A stretch of DNA of 23,224 nt from Nosocomiicoccus ampullae (GCF_001696685.1 NZ_MBFG01000008.1:1-23224); one strand, 5' to 3'. Counted from the stretch's first letter, positions 15,000 to 22,814 are shown. Notes: generated from the letters alone by a model not told the origin. A program made the numbers and translations.

Positions 15000-15083
15000 A
15001 TGAAACATATTATTAAACTCATTTTAAGTATCTTTTTTGTGTTTTTCATCAGCATATTTACTGATAAAAAACGCGCAAAATAA
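15000..15083 (+). CDS. Possible 27-residue membrane peptide
   Basis: An ATG just after the nhaC stop opens a 27-codon frame: a basic start (MKHIIK), a hydrophobic run ending in FFVFFISIF, and a basic tail (DKKRAK). The layout is that of a single membrane-spanning micropeptide. There is no convincing Shine-Dalgarno, so translation would need coupling to nhaC. I recognise no family. It may be only a chance frame in the A/T-rich spacer. Confidence 0.3.
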   Translation: MKHIIKLILSIFFVFFISIFTDKKRAK

Positions 15084-15099
15084 TGGATCGGAGCTGATG

Positions 15100-15480
15100 G
15101 TGTTGAAACGCTATATCATGTTGATGTCAATGTCACTACTTTTAGCTGCATGTTCAACGAATACAGATACAAAAGAGCCGTCCGAAAACGTCGAAGAACC
15201 AAAAGATAATATTGAAGAGAAAGATGTAGATAAAGATATGACAAAAACACGTTACATCGTCTCGTTTAATCGTGACGTTACATTAGAAGACCTAAAAGAA
15301 TATGGTGTAGAAGAATCAGATGTGATTAATGAGATGGACAACATGAACATGAAGACAATCGATCTCGATGAGTCACAATACGAAAGTTTAAAAGAAGCGC
15401 CATTTGTCACGCATATTGAAGCGGATGAAGAAATCGGCATCCCCCCAGGGGAAAAAGAAGATAAATCTGATGAAATGTAA
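15100..15480 (+). CDS. Lipoprotein with a peptidase-inhibitor I9 (subtilisin propeptide)-like domain
   Basis: A small exported lipoprotein. The N-terminus has a basic start (LKRY), a hydrophobic run and the lipobox LLAAC, whose Cys would be lipidated. A charged linker rich in Glu, Lys and Asp follows. Then comes a compact domain beginning TRYIVSFNRDVTLEDLKEYG and ending TIDLDESQYESLKEAPFVTHIEADEEI. That pattern (YIVxF strand, helix, central strand, L..L...P.V..IE.D) is the fold signature of the I9 propeptide/inhibitor of subtilases, here without any protease domain. It could therefore restrain a surface subtilase or act as a chaperone. The ribosome-binding site GGAG (15090-15093) suits a GTG at 15100 (6 bases) or TTG at 15103 (9 bases) better than the ATG at 15097. 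A terminator follows. Confidence 0.7.
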   Translation: MLKRYIMLMSMSLLLAACSTNTDTKEPSENVEEPKDNIEEKDVDKDMTKTRYIVSFNRDVTLEDLKEYGVEESDVINEMDNMNMKTIDLDESQYESLKEAPFVTHIEADEEIGIPPGEKEDKSDEM

Positions 15481-15487
15481 TATCACG

Positions 15488-15513
15488 AAGGCAGACTCCG
15501 GTCTGCCTTTTTT
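15488..15513 (+). terminator. Terminator after the lipoprotein gene
   Basis: AAGGCAGAC (15488-15496), loop TCCG, GTCTGCCTT (15501-15509), T-run to 15513. It is a perfect 9-bp stem with a stable UNCG-type loop. Confidence 0.9.
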
Positions 15514-15521
15514 GGTACAAT
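15513..15521 (+). promoter_or_regulatory. Possible extended -10 promoter of rnhA
   Basis: TGGTACAAT at 15513-15521 resembles an extended -10 (TGn TACAAT) abutting the preceding terminator. It would give a very short leader with the ribosome-binding site GGAGGAG. No -35 is visible, because the hairpin occupies that region. Confidence 0.35.
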
Positions 15522-15539
15522 GAACCGTGGAGGAGACAT

Positions 15540-16130
15540 ATGAGTAAATATTATGCAGTACGTAAAGGGAGAACCCCTGGTATTTATAGAGATTGGGACA
15601 CTGCAAAGCGCGAAGTGATGGGTTTTAGCGGTGCAGAGTATAAATCATTTAAAACTGAAGATGAAGCACTTCAGTTTATGAATTTAAACAAAAAAGAAGC
15701 TATAAAGTTAGATGGGCTTATAGCGTATGTTGACGGGAGTTATGATAAGCGAACAGAACGCGCTGGCTTCGGTGCTATTCTGATTGAAGATGGTAAAGTA
15801 ATACACGAAGCGTCAAAAGAAATCGCCATTAATAAAGACGACAATTTATGGAACGTCAGCGCTGAAATTGGTGGAGTACTATATGCAGTTAACTATGCGA
15901 TTTCAAATCAGTACGATAAAATTCACGTCCATTATGACTATGCAGGTTTAGAAAAATGGGCAACGAAAGAGTGGCGTGCAAATAAACCGACAACAAAAGA
16001 ATATCAGAAGCAAATGGAGCAACTGATGCACCAAATCAAAGTAGATTTTATAAAAGTGAAAGCACACACTGGAGATTTTTATAACGAGCGCGCAGATGAT
16101 CTTGCAAAACAATCAATTATGGAGGACTAA
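15540..16130 (+). CDS. rnhA: Ribonuclease H1 with N-terminal hybrid-binding domain
   Basis: Cleaves the RNA strand of RNA-DNA hybrids (R-loops, primers) in the cytoplasm. The 196-residue protein has the same length and layout as Bacillus halodurans RNase H1. An RNA-hybrid-binding (viroplasmin-like) domain at 1-50 carries YYAVRKGRTPGIYRDWDTAK. The RNase H fold begins at IAYVDGSYDKR (Asp65), with Glu109 in NVSAEIGGVL, Asp133 in VHYDYAGLEKW and the last Asp in ERADDLAKQS (186/187), giving the full DEDD metal site. KAHTGDF is the active-site loop. GGAGGAG lies just before the ATG. It is in an operon with the HAD phosphatase, whose ATG follows its stop directly. Confidence 0.93.
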   Translation: MSKYYAVRKGRTPGIYRDWDTAKREVMGFSGAEYKSFKTEDEALQFMNLNKKEAIKLDGLIAYVDGSYDKRTERAGFGAILIEDGKVIHEASKEIAINKDDNLWNVSAEIGGVLYAVNYAISNQYDKIHVHYDYAGLEKWATKEWRANKPTTKEYQKQMEQLMHQIKVDFIKVKAHTGDFYNERADDLAKQSIMED

Positions 16131-16907
16131 ATGGTGAAAAAATTATTGTTTTTTGACATTGACGGAACACTTTATAATACATCGGTCAAAGTACCAGAAT
16201 CTACTAAACGTGCGATCGAATCGCTTAAAAAAGATGGACATACGTTAGTTATTGCGACAGGTCGCGCACCGTTTTTATTTAAAGATTTAAGAGAAGAGTT
16301 AGGTATTGAGTCGTTCATCGCATTAAACGGACAATACGCAGTCGTTGACGGAGAAGTGATTTACAAAAATCCGATTCCGAGTGACTTGTTAGAAGAAATA
16401 TCTAAAGACGCTAAAAAACATAACCATCCAGTCGTCTATTTAAACGATACACATATGGTGTCAAATATAAAAGGTCATAGCCGAATCAACGAAGGGTTAG
16501 GCTCTTTAAAGTTCGATCAATCACCTGGACATAATGAAAACTTCCACCTTGAAAACGAAGTGTACCAAGGATTACTCTTCTGTACAGAAGATGAAGAAGA
16601 CTATTATAAAGAAAGATATAGTGAGTTAGACTTTTTAAGATGGCATCGAGTGTCGTTAGACGTAATGCCAAAAGGCGGATCTAAAGCAGAAACAGTTAAA
16701 AAAGTGATCGAAAAGCTCGGATTTAATGAAGATGACGTCTATGCATTTGGAGACGGACCGAACGATTATGACATGTTAAAGCTCGTTAAGCACTCTGTTG
16801 CGATGGGTAACGGTGTCGATGAAACGAAATCAGTCGCCGAATATGTCACGAGTCACGTCGATGACGACGGATTATATCATGCGTTAAAACATTATAAACT
16901 CATTTAA
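16131..16907 (+). CDS. Cof-type HAD-IIB phosphatase
   Basis: A 258-residue cytoplasmic phosphatase of the haloacid-dehalogenase superfamily, class IIB, acting on an unknown sugar phosphate or similar small molecule. Motif I is LLFFDIDGTLYNT (Asp9, Asp11), motif II is VIATGRAP, the lysine motif is PKGGSKAETVKKV, and motif IV is AFGDGPNDYDMLK. Between motifs II and III lies the alpha/beta C2B cap. The end reads VAEYVTSHVDDDGLYHALKHY, typical of the Cof group. GGAGG (16121-16125) serves the ATG at 16131 or, equally spaced, a GTG at 16134. It shares an operon with rnhA and ends at a hairpin terminator. Confidence 0.9.
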   Translation: MVKKLLFFDIDGTLYNTSVKVPESTKRAIESLKKDGHTLVIATGRAPFLFKDLREELGIESFIALNGQYAVVDGEVIYKNPIPSDLLEEISKDAKKHNHPVVYLNDTHMVSNIKGHSRINEGLGSLKFDQSPGHNENFHLENEVYQGLLFCTEDEEDYYKERYSELDFLRWHRVSLDVMPKGGSKAETVKKVIEKLGFNEDDVYAFGDGPNDYDMLKLVKHSVAMGNGVDETKSVAEYVTSHVDDDGLYHALKHYKLI

Positions 16908-16913
16908 ATAAAA

Positions 16914-16947
16914 CTAGCCGTGTCCGTATAAACGGACGCGGCTTTTA
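16914..16947. terminator. Bidirectional terminator between the HAD gene and mntR
   Basis: AGCCGTGTCCG (16916-16926), loop TATAAA, CGGACGCGGCT (16933-16943), with one G-U pair, then TTTAT. It is an 11-bp stem shared by convergent genes; the mntR stop codon abuts it. Confidence 0.85.
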
Positions 16948-17598
16948 TAATGGTCGAACGAATATAAATTGTGCGATTGTAGAGGATATATATACGATTT
17001 CTCCGTTTGTTTCATTGTATAGTTCGTATGAGTCAAGCATATCATCGAAGTTCTTTACAGTGACGACGTCGTTTATGTTTAAGTTTTGGTTTTTAAAGTA
17101 ATGTACGAGTCGGTCTTCGTTTACGAAACGCTGGATGACGACGGAATCGCTAATTTTTATGTCCGGTAAGATTTTCGCGTGGCGATCTGCGATTTCCATA
17201 TCTTCAGGTAAAATTGCTCCGCCATGTGGACAATATTTTGGACGTCCTAGATATTCGTATATTCTTTCAGCGAGTTTATCTGAAGTCGAGTGCTCTAATA
17301 GTTCAGCTTCGTCGTGAACCTCATCGATAGAAAAACCAAGTTTTTCAACGAGAAACACTTCCCATAGACGATGTTTATGGACGAGTCGTTTTGCTTCTTC
17401 TGCGCCTTCAGCGGTAAGCATACTTCCGTGATACGGCTTTAAATCGATCCAGCCGATTTTAACTAGGCTGTTCATCATCTCAGTAACAGTTGGTGGTGAA
17501 ATATTGAGTTTTTGAGATATCGATTTATTAGATACTCTAGAAAACTCGCCACCGAGTTCATATATGATTTTTAAGTAATCTTCTCTCGTCGGACTCAT
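16945..17598 (-). CDS. mntR: DtxR-family metal-dependent repressor (MntR type)
   Basis: A 217-residue transcriptional repressor activated by Mn(II) (possibly Fe(II)), expected to shut off metal uptake genes. An N-terminal winged helix-turn-helix (SNKSISQKLNISPPTVTEMMNSL) is followed by a dimerisation domain and a C-terminal SH3-like (FeoA-type) domain that short MntR proteins lack. Metal ligands aligned with Bacillus MntR are Asp7, His76 and the cluster Glu99, Glu102, His103 in DEAELLEHSTSD. Glu rather than Cys at the first of these argues for the manganese type over iron-type DtxR. CPHGG is also conserved. AGGGTGG lies 7 bases before the ATG. It is divergent from pdp with its own promoter. 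Confidence 0.88.
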   Translation of the reverse strand: MSPTREDYLKIIYELGGEFSRVSNKSISQKLNISPPTVTEMMNSLVKIGWIDLKPYHGSMLTAEGAEEAKRLVHKHRLWEVFLVEKLGFSIDEVHDEAELLEHSTSDKLAERIYEYLGRPKYCPHGGAILPEDMEIADRHAKILPDIKISDSVVIQRFVNEDRLVHYFKNQNLNINDVVTVKNFDDMLDSYELYNETNGEIVYISSTIAQFIFVRPL

Positions 17599-17627
17599 GT
17601 ATAAACCACCCTTCGTTATGTAACTTA

Positions 17628-17656
17628 ATTATGCAATGAATATTAATCTCGTGCAA
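17628..17656 (-). promoter_or_regulatory. SigA promoter of mntR
   Basis: On the minus strand, TTGCAC (plus 17651-17656), 17 bases, CATAAT (plus 17628-17633). The -10 matches 5 of 6. It lies in the divergent mntR-pdp spacer. Confidence 0.5.
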
Positions 17657-17667
17657 CATTCGTTTAT

Positions 17668-17696
17668 TTTATCATTTAAATAGGATACGTTATAAT
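17668..17696 (+). promoter_or_regulatory. SigA promoter of pdp
   Basis: TTTATC (17668-17673), 17 bases, TATAAT (17691-17696). The -10 is perfect and the -35 is weak. It is separated from the divergent mntR promoter by only about 12 bases between the two -35 elements. Confidence 0.5.
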
Positions 17697-17738
17697 GTAA
17701 GAATAGAAAAATATGTTCGAAAAAAGTTAAGGAAGTGT

Positions 17739-19049
17739 ATGAATATGACAAGAATGATAGACATCATTACAAAAAAACGTGACAATATCGAATTATCAAA
17801 AGAAGAGATTAAATCGTTTGTTCAAGGATATACAAATGGAGATATCCCAGATTATCAAGCATCGAGTCTACTGATGGCAATCTTTTTAAACGGTATGACA
17901 GAAGATGAAGTTGCAACGTTAACGATGGAAATGGTTGAGTCTGGAGACCAAATCGACTTATCTGGAATCGAAGGGTTTAAAGTAGATAAACACTCGACAG
18001 GTGGTGTTGGTGATACTACGACGTTAGTATTAGCACCACTCGTTGCAGCAGTTGGCGTTCCAGTGCCTAAAATGAGTGGAAGAGGGCTAGGGCATACAGG
18101 TGGAACGGTTGATAAGCTTGAAGCGATGGAAGGATTCCATGTTGAATTATCTCAAGAAGAATTTATCGATCTCGTAAACAAACAAAAACTTGCACTAGTC
18201 GGACAATCAGGTAACTTAACTCCGGCAGATAAGCTGATTTACGCTTTACGTGACGTTACAGGAACAGTAAACTCGATCCCACTAATCGCAAGTTCGATTA
18301 TGTCTAAAAAAATCGCAGCAGGTGCAGATGGTATCGTTCTCGACGTAAAAGTTGGTGACGGCGCATTTATGAAAAACGAAAAAGACGCAGAGGCACTCGC
18401 ACATACGATGGTACAAATTGGTAATAATGTCGGACGAAATACGATGGCAGTTATTTCAAGCATGGAAGAGCCACTCGGTTATGCGATTGGTAACGCGCTA
18501 GAAGTGATTGAAGCAATTGAAACGTTAAAAGGGAAAGGTCCAGAAGATCTTACGGAATTATCGCTTGTCCTCGGTAGTCAAATGGTTGTCCTTGGTGGTG
18601 GTGCAAATAGTTTAGAAGAAGCACGTGGACTATTAGAGAAAGCAATCGAAGATGGTTCGGCACTTGAAAAATTTAGACAACTTATCGTTAGTCAAGGTGG
18701 TAACGGTGACGTGATTGATGACTACAGTCTATTACCTACTGCTGAATATACGATTGAAGTAAAATCAGACAAAGCAGGATACGTCACTCAAATTGAGTCT
18801 GAAAATATGGGTATAGCAGCATCGATTTTAGGTGCTGGACGTGAAACGAAAGAAAGTGAGATTGACTTAGCGGTCGGTATCGTTCTAGAGGAAAAAGTTG
18901 GAGATAAAGTAGAAGTTGGAGACACACTAGCAGTGATTCACTCTAACAAAGAAAATGTGGATGACGTCATTTCACGCGTTAAAGATTGTTATACGTTTGG
19001 TGAAGAAGAAGTTCATCCAATACTCATTAAAAAAGTGATTACAGAATAG
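17739..19049 (+). CDS. pdp: Pyrimidine-nucleoside phosphorylase
   Basis: Splits uridine, thymidine and deoxyuridine with phosphate into the base and (deoxy)ribose-1-phosphate in nucleoside salvage. The 436-residue protein has a normal length for the family. The phosphate-binding glycine loop [16 protein letters not shown] (81-96) and the family signature [16 protein letters not shown] (113-128) are fully conserved. The substrate segment [20 protein letters not shown] follows, then the C-terminal domain with [20 protein letters not shown]. The ATG at 17739 has AAGGA 5 bases upstream; a second ATG at 17745 is possible. It heads a run with the uridylyltransferase and PAQR genes, all closely spaced. 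Confidence 0.95.
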   Translation: MNMTRMIDIITKKRDNIELSKEEIKSFVQGYTNGDIPDYQASSLLMAIFLNGMTEDEVATLTMEMVESGDQIDLSGIEGFKVDKHSTGGVGDTTTLVLAPLVAAVGVPVPKMSGRGLGHTGGTVDKLEAMEGFHVELSQEEFIDLVNKQKLALVGQSGNLTPADKLIYALRDVTGTVNSIPLIASSIMSKKIAAGADGIVLDVKVGDGAFMKNEKDAEALAHTMVQIGNNVGRNTMAVISSMEEPLGYAIGNALEVIEAIETLKGKGPEDLTELSLVLGSQMVVLGGGANSLEEARGLLEKAIEDGSALEKFRQLIVSQGGNGDVIDDYSLLPTAEYTIEVKSDKAGYVTQIESENMGIAASILGAGRETKESEIDLAVGIVLEEKVGDKVEVGDTLAVIHSNKENVDDVISRVKDCYTFGEEEVHPILIKKVITE

Positions 19050-19060
19050 AGGTGTATATA

Positions 19061-20203
19061 TTGAAACGATGGATTCCGCAATATGACAAGCTTAGAGAAA
19101 CATCAAAAGAAAAAGTAGATGCACAGTTAAACGATTTAGATTTAGAAAAAATAAAATCTGTCTATGAAGATGTTTATGTAAATCAGACGGCGTTTGATAC
19201 GTCAAACGTTGAAGAAGTCCCGTACGTGACAAAAGAAGAGTTAGACGTAGAAGCATTAGAACGTTTAGCACATACATCGATTGAAAACGGAAAAGTCGCG
19301 GTACTTTTAATGGCTGGTGGACAAGGGACACGCCTCGGGTACGACGGTCCGAAAGGTACGTTTATGTTTGACGACGTATCGCTTTTTGAACTTCAAGCGC
19401 GTCAAATCTTAAAATATAAAAAAGAAGACGTGTTAAACGTTCATTGGTACATTATGACGAGCGACATTAATCACGATGAAACAGTTCAATTTTTCGAAGA
19501 AAAAAACTACTTCGGATTACCAAAAGAAAATGTTCACTTCTTTAAGCAAGAGCATTTTCCGTCTCTATCAAAATCTGGAGAGTTACTATTAACTAAAGAT
19601 GAAGAAATAATGATTACACCGAACGGAAACGGTGGAATATTTAGTGCCCTTAAAGCGAGCGGTATGCTAGAAGATATGAAAACGCGTGGCGTTGAAGCGG
19701 TATTTATGAATAACGTCGACAACGTCGTCGTAAAAGTACTCGACGAAGTACTTGTCGGACTTCATTTAGATGAGGAAAATGAAGTGACGTCAAAATCGAT
19801 CACGCCTAAACTAAATGAAAGTGTCGGTCGACTCGCGTTACTTGACGGTAAGAAAACAGTCGTTGAATACACTGAAATTCCTGACGGAGAAGATGCGTCA
19901 TTTACAAATGGAAATATCGGTATTCATGTATTTAGTATCCCGTTTATCGAGAAAGCGGCAGAGGCGGATATGCCATATCACCTCGCGCTTAAAAACTTGG
20001 AATTTTTAGATGATGATTTAAAGTTAGTAAAAGAAGAAGCGTTAAAATTTGAAAAGTTCTATTTCGACGCATTTATCGTTGCAAATAAACATAAAACGCT
20101 TCAAGTGGACCGTGCAGGAGAATTTTCACCACTTAAAAACAAAGAGGGTCAAGATAGTGTGGAAACAGCGCGTCGTGATCTTGAGAGGTACGAACTGATA
20201 TAG
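19061..20203 (+). CDS. UDPGP-family uridylyltransferase
   Basis: A nucleotidyltransferase that probably makes a UDP-sugar (UDP-GlcNAc or UDP-glucose) from UTP and the sugar-1-phosphate. The 380-residue protein follows the UDPGP family: VAVLLMAGGQGTRLGYDGPKG with the nucleotide-binding GGxGTRL, HWYIMTSDINHDET, FFKQEHFPSLS, ITPNGNGGIFSAL, VFMNNVDNV (metal-binding region), and the tail EFSPLKNKEGQDSVETARRD. It is closely similar to the 'probable uridylyltransferase' of S. aureus as I remember it. TTG at 19061 is taken as start because GAGGTG (19049-19054) is 6 bases away; the GTG inside that site is unlikely. It is 11 bases downstream of pdp and directly abuts the next gene. Confidence 0.88.
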   Translation: MKRWIPQYDKLRETSKEKVDAQLNDLDLEKIKSVYEDVYVNQTAFDTSNVEEVPYVTKEELDVEALERLAHTSIENGKVAVLLMAGGQGTRLGYDGPKGTFMFDDVSLFELQARQILKYKKEDVLNVHWYIMTSDINHDETVQFFEEKNYFGLPKENVHFFKQEHFPSLSKSGELLLTKDEEIMITPNGNGGIFSALKASGMLEDMKTRGVEAVFMNNVDNVVVKVLDEVLVGLHLDEENEVTSKSITPKLNESVGRLALLDGKKTVVEYTEIPDGEDASFTNGNIGIHVFSIPFIEKAAEADMPYHLALKNLEFLDDDLKLVKEEALKFEKFYFDAFIVANKHKTLQVDRAGEFSPLKNKEGQDSVETARRDLERYELI

Positions 20204-20878
20204 ATGAAAGAAAATAATATCTCTGTTGAAAAAACTTTAAAACACATTATTCCTTTATCGTTTGGTGAAGAAGTAGGAAATAGCGTCAGTCACGGTGTCG
20301 CAACATTTCTATTTATATTTTTACTTCCTTTTACTGCGATATATATGTATGTAGAAGGTGGGGCAATGCATGCGTTTGGCGGTAGCGTGTATGTCATTTC
20401 AATTATTACAATGTTTTTATCGTCGACGATTTACCATATTATGGCACCAGGCACACATCACAAATATGTCATGCGTTTAATTGACCATAGTTGTATATAC
20501 ATTGCGATTGCCGGTACGTATACACCAGTCGCGCTTAGCGTTATCGGTGGATTTTCTGGATATACGGTTCTCATACTCCAGTGGGGTGCAGCCATTTTAG
20601 GTGTACTATATAAGACGTTAAGCCCAAAAGTCAGTCCAAAAATTAGCTTAGCATTTTATCTTGTGATGGGATGGATGATTGTACCGTTTTTACCTGCTGT
20701 ATTATTTGGTACAAATATTATGTTTTTAGTCATGCTTTTTATAGGTGGCGTATTATATACAATTGGCGCATGGTTCTATGCGCAAAAAGATAAGCGATAC
20801 TTCCATATGATATGGCACTTCTTTATAATTATCGCGAGTGTCGCTCATTATATCGGTATCGTGTTCTACATGATTTAA
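20204..20878 (+). CDS. trhA: Hemolysin III / PAQR family membrane protein
   Basis: A 224-residue integral membrane protein with seven predicted helices of the PAQR/hemolysin III (TrhA) family, linked in bacteria to membrane-fluidity homeostasis; 'hemolysin' is a historic name. Zinc-site motifs are in place: SSTIYHIMAP (Ser-His), DHSCIYIAIAGTYTP (Asp-His), and the C-terminal FHMIWHFFIIIASVAHYIG with the paired histidines. The N-terminus SFGEEVGNSVSHG is also typical. The ATG follows the uridylyltransferase TAG without a gap and no close Shine-Dalgarno is present, so translation probably depends on reinitiation from the upstream gene. No hairpin terminator is obvious after it. Confidence 0.88.
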   Translation: MKENNISVEKTLKHIIPLSFGEEVGNSVSHGVATFLFIFLLPFTAIYMYVEGGAMHAFGGSVYVISIITMFLSSTIYHIMAPGTHHKYVMRLIDHSCIYIAIAGTYTPVALSVIGGFSGYTVLILQWGAAILGVLYKTLSPKVSPKISLAFYLVMGWMIVPFLPAVLFGTNIMFLVMLFIGGVLYTIGAWFYAQKDKRYFHMIWHFFIIIASVAHYIGIVFYMI

Positions 20879-20917
20879 CATAAAATCAGACTTCATACGC
20901 ATTTTATTGCATGAAGC

Positions 20918-20955
20918 AATCGCTTATTATGATAATATAAGTTCAAATAGCGATT
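20918..20955 (+). repeat. Inverted repeat in the salA leader
   Basis: AATCGCT (20918-20924) and AGCGATT (20949-20955) are perfect inverted repeats around an A/T-rich 24-base interval that could also hold a -10 (GATAAT at 20931-20936, with TTGCAT at 20907-20912, spacing 18). They sit a few bases before the salA Shine-Dalgarno. Role unknown. The same 7-mer occurs three times in the nhaC leader. Confidence 0.35.
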
Positions 20956-20973
20956 ATCGAGAGGGGATTTTAA

Positions 20974-22020
20974 ATGATAACAGAGTCAGAAGTACGTCAA
21001 ATAGTGGAGAGTGTAAACGATCCGATTTTAAACGTACCGATTTCTGAAACGAATGGTATCGAATCAGTCAAAATAATAGAAGATAAAGGACACGTCAGCT
21101 TAAAGATTTTAATTGGACGTTTAGGGGGACAAGAACAGTTAGACTTACAAATTAAAATCGTTAATTTATTAAAAGAAGCGGGCGCTAACAGTGTCGGTCT
21201 TCGTTTTGACGAATTACCAGAAGAAGAAATTAATAAACATAAAGCGACGATGGGTAACCAATACGAAAGCCAGTTTGATATGGAGAAAACGAAGTTCATC
21301 TCTGTAGCATCTGGTAAAGGTGGCGTTGGTAAATCAACGGTTACGGTAAACCTTGCGGTTAAATTACAAAAGCTTGGTAAAAGAGTTGGAATCATCGACG
21401 CAGATATATACGGGTTTAGTGTGCCGGATATGATGGGGATTTCAGAGCAACCCGAAATTAAAGATAAAAAAATTATTCCGGTTGAACGCTTCGGGGTTCA
21501 AGTTATTTCTATGGGATTCTTTGTTGAGGAGAATACGCCTGTCATTTGGAGAGGGCCAATGCTCGGTAAAATGTTAACGAGCTTCTTTAAAGAAGTAGAA
21601 TGGGGCGACCTAGACTATCTTCTACTCGATTTACCACCTGGAACAGGAGATGTGGCGCTCGACGTGCATCAAATGTTACCTGAAAGTAAAGAGATTATCG
21701 TAACGACACCACATCCAACAGCAGCATTCGTTGCAGCTCGTGCAGGAGCGATGGCAATTCATACGGATCACGAGATTTTAGGTGTTGTAGAGAATATGTC
21801 TTACTTTGAAAGTAAAGAAACAGGCAATAAGGAATATATATTCGGTAAAGGTGGCGGACAAAAACTCGCGGAAGAGTTAAACGTGCCGTTACTCGGGCAG
21901 ATTCCACTTGGCCAACCAAACTTTGACAAAGAAGACTTTGCACCGTCCGTTTACCTTGAAGGTGAAATTAGCGATCATTATGAGAAAATCGCAAAACGCA
22001 TTATCGAGGAAGAAGAATGA
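20974..22020 (+). CDS. salA: Mrp/NBP35-family P-loop ATPase (SalA-like)
   Basis: A 348-residue ATPase with two parts: an N-terminal MIP18-like (DUF59) domain (about 1-85) and a MinD/ParA-type ATPase domain. The deviant Walker A SGKGGVGKST is at 113-122, with DADIYGFSVPDMMG after it. LLLDLPPGTGDVALDV and GVVENMSYFE are the other family motifs. The family includes Fe-S cluster carriers (ApbC/Nbp35) and the Bacillus regulator SalA. The CxxC that holds the cluster in ApbC is absent after NMSYF, as in SalA, so a regulatory or atypical carrier role is more likely. The ribosome-binding site GAGGGGA is 6 bases upstream. The stop overlaps the kbaA start (ATGA). Confidence 0.88.
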   Translation: MITESEVRQIVESVNDPILNVPISETNGIESVKIIEDKGHVSLKILIGRLGGQEQLDLQIKIVNLLKEAGANSVGLRFDELPEEEINKHKATMGNQYESQFDMEKTKFISVASGKGGVGKSTVTVNLAVKLQKLGKRVGIIDADIYGFSVPDMMGISEQPEIKDKKIIPVERFGVQVISMGFFVEENTPVIWRGPMLGKMLTSFFKEVEWGDLDYLLLDLPPGTGDVALDVHQMLPESKEIIVTTPHPTAAFVAARAGAMAIHTDHEILGVVENMSYFESKETGNKEYIFGKGGGQKLAEELNVPLLGQIPLGQPNFDKEDFAPSVYLEGEISDHYEKIAKRIIEEEE

Positions 22021-22652
22021 GTTCAAAATATGTTGTTAAGTTTTACTTTACGACGTTAATTATCGGTGTGATTGCGTCTACATTTATCAGTCTGTTTACA
22101 GAATATGAAAATGTCACGAGTCATTTGTTTAAAGGGGACTTTTCTGAGTTTTTCGTCGGTTTAATATGGATTATAGGATACGGACTTATTATCGCGACTG
22201 TCGCGCAAGTCGTTTTCTATATATACTTATTCATTAACCCACTTGGACTCGGGATATTTAGAAGTTTTTGGCCATACGTACAAATACTTCTTATTATGTA
22301 TGCGATATTCGATCTTTTCTACTTAAGATTTTTCAAAGTTGGAAAAGATCACGGTTCAACGTTTGAGTTTATATGGATACCAATAATTGTCGTAATTGTT
22401 GGATTCGTAGTCGCATATGTTAAAAATAAACAAGTCGAAAAGAATATCTTTATACCATCGTTATTCTTTATGATATTTATGACGTCGTTAACACTACTAC
22501 CATTTATATCAGTAGAAGATACGACTTGGATTTACCGTTCGATATTTACTGTACTCATATTAAATGCGTACCAATTACTTAGATTGCCAAAATATATTGA
22601 AGCATCTAGAGAAGATAAAATCGCACGCGGTATCGTTAACAAAGACAAATAA
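22017..22652 (+). CDS. kbaA: KbaA-family (KinB-signalling pathway activation) membrane protein
   Basis: A 211-residue membrane protein with about six hydrophobic segments. It resembles KbaA, which in Bacillus activates the sporulation sensor kinase KinB. Matching segments are the N-terminus KYVVKFYFTTLIIGVIAS, FVGLIWIIGYGLIIATVAQ, the landmark NPLGLGIFRSFWPYVQILLI, and IFDLFYLRFF. In Bacillus the gene lies next to salA and an rRNA operon, as it does here, which supports the call. Since this is most likely a non-spore-former, the protein must have another job, perhaps with a different kinase. It overlaps salA by four bases and ends at a strong terminator. Confidence 0.8.
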   Translation: MSSKYVVKFYFTTLIIGVIASTFISLFTEYENVTSHLFKGDFSEFFVGLIWIIGYGLIIATVAQVVFYIYLFINPLGLGIFRSFWPYVQILLIMYAIFDLFYLRFFKVGKDHGSTFEFIWIPIIVVIVGFVVAYVKNKQVEKNIFIPSLFFMIFMTSLTLLPFISVEDTTWIYRSIFTVLILNAYQLLRLPKYIEASREDKIARGIVNKDK

Positions 22653-22660
22653 AAGACTAT

Positions 22661-22697
22661 AACTTTAGAGCGCTACACCAGCGCTCTAAAGTTTTTT
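22661..22697 (+). terminator. Terminator of the salA-kbaA operon
   Basis: AACTTTAGAGCGCT (22661-22674), loop ACACC, AGCGCTCTAAAGTT (22680-22693) and then T. It is a perfect 14-bp stem that insulates the rRNA promoters downstream. Confidence 0.92.
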
Positions 22698-22717
22698 AAA
22701 AAGATATATTTTTACGC

Positions 22718-22746
22718 TTGACCATTTTTTGTTTACTTGCTATTAT
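22718..22746 (+). promoter_or_regulatory. rRNA operon promoter P1
   Basis: TTGACC (22718-22723), 17 bases, TATTAT (22741-22746). Both elements match 5 of 6. It is the upstream member of a tandem pair, preceded by A/T-rich sequence that could act as an UP element. Confidence 0.75.
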
Positions 22747-22814
22747 ATAAAAGTCGTCAAAATCAAGAAACGACAGACGCACGAAAAATAAATTTTAAAA
22801 TATCAAAAAATAAC

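Noticed and set aside
17628..17696. MntR operator in the mntR-pdp spacer
   Set aside because: I looked for a palindromic MntR-type site (TTTGCC/TTAGGTTAA-like) and found only isolated TGCA words, not a convincing operator.
20997..21395. 132-codon open frame on the minus strand inside salA
   Set aside because: It is antisense to a well-conserved ATPase gene, has no recognisable motifs or ribosome-binding site, and is a codon-bias shadow.
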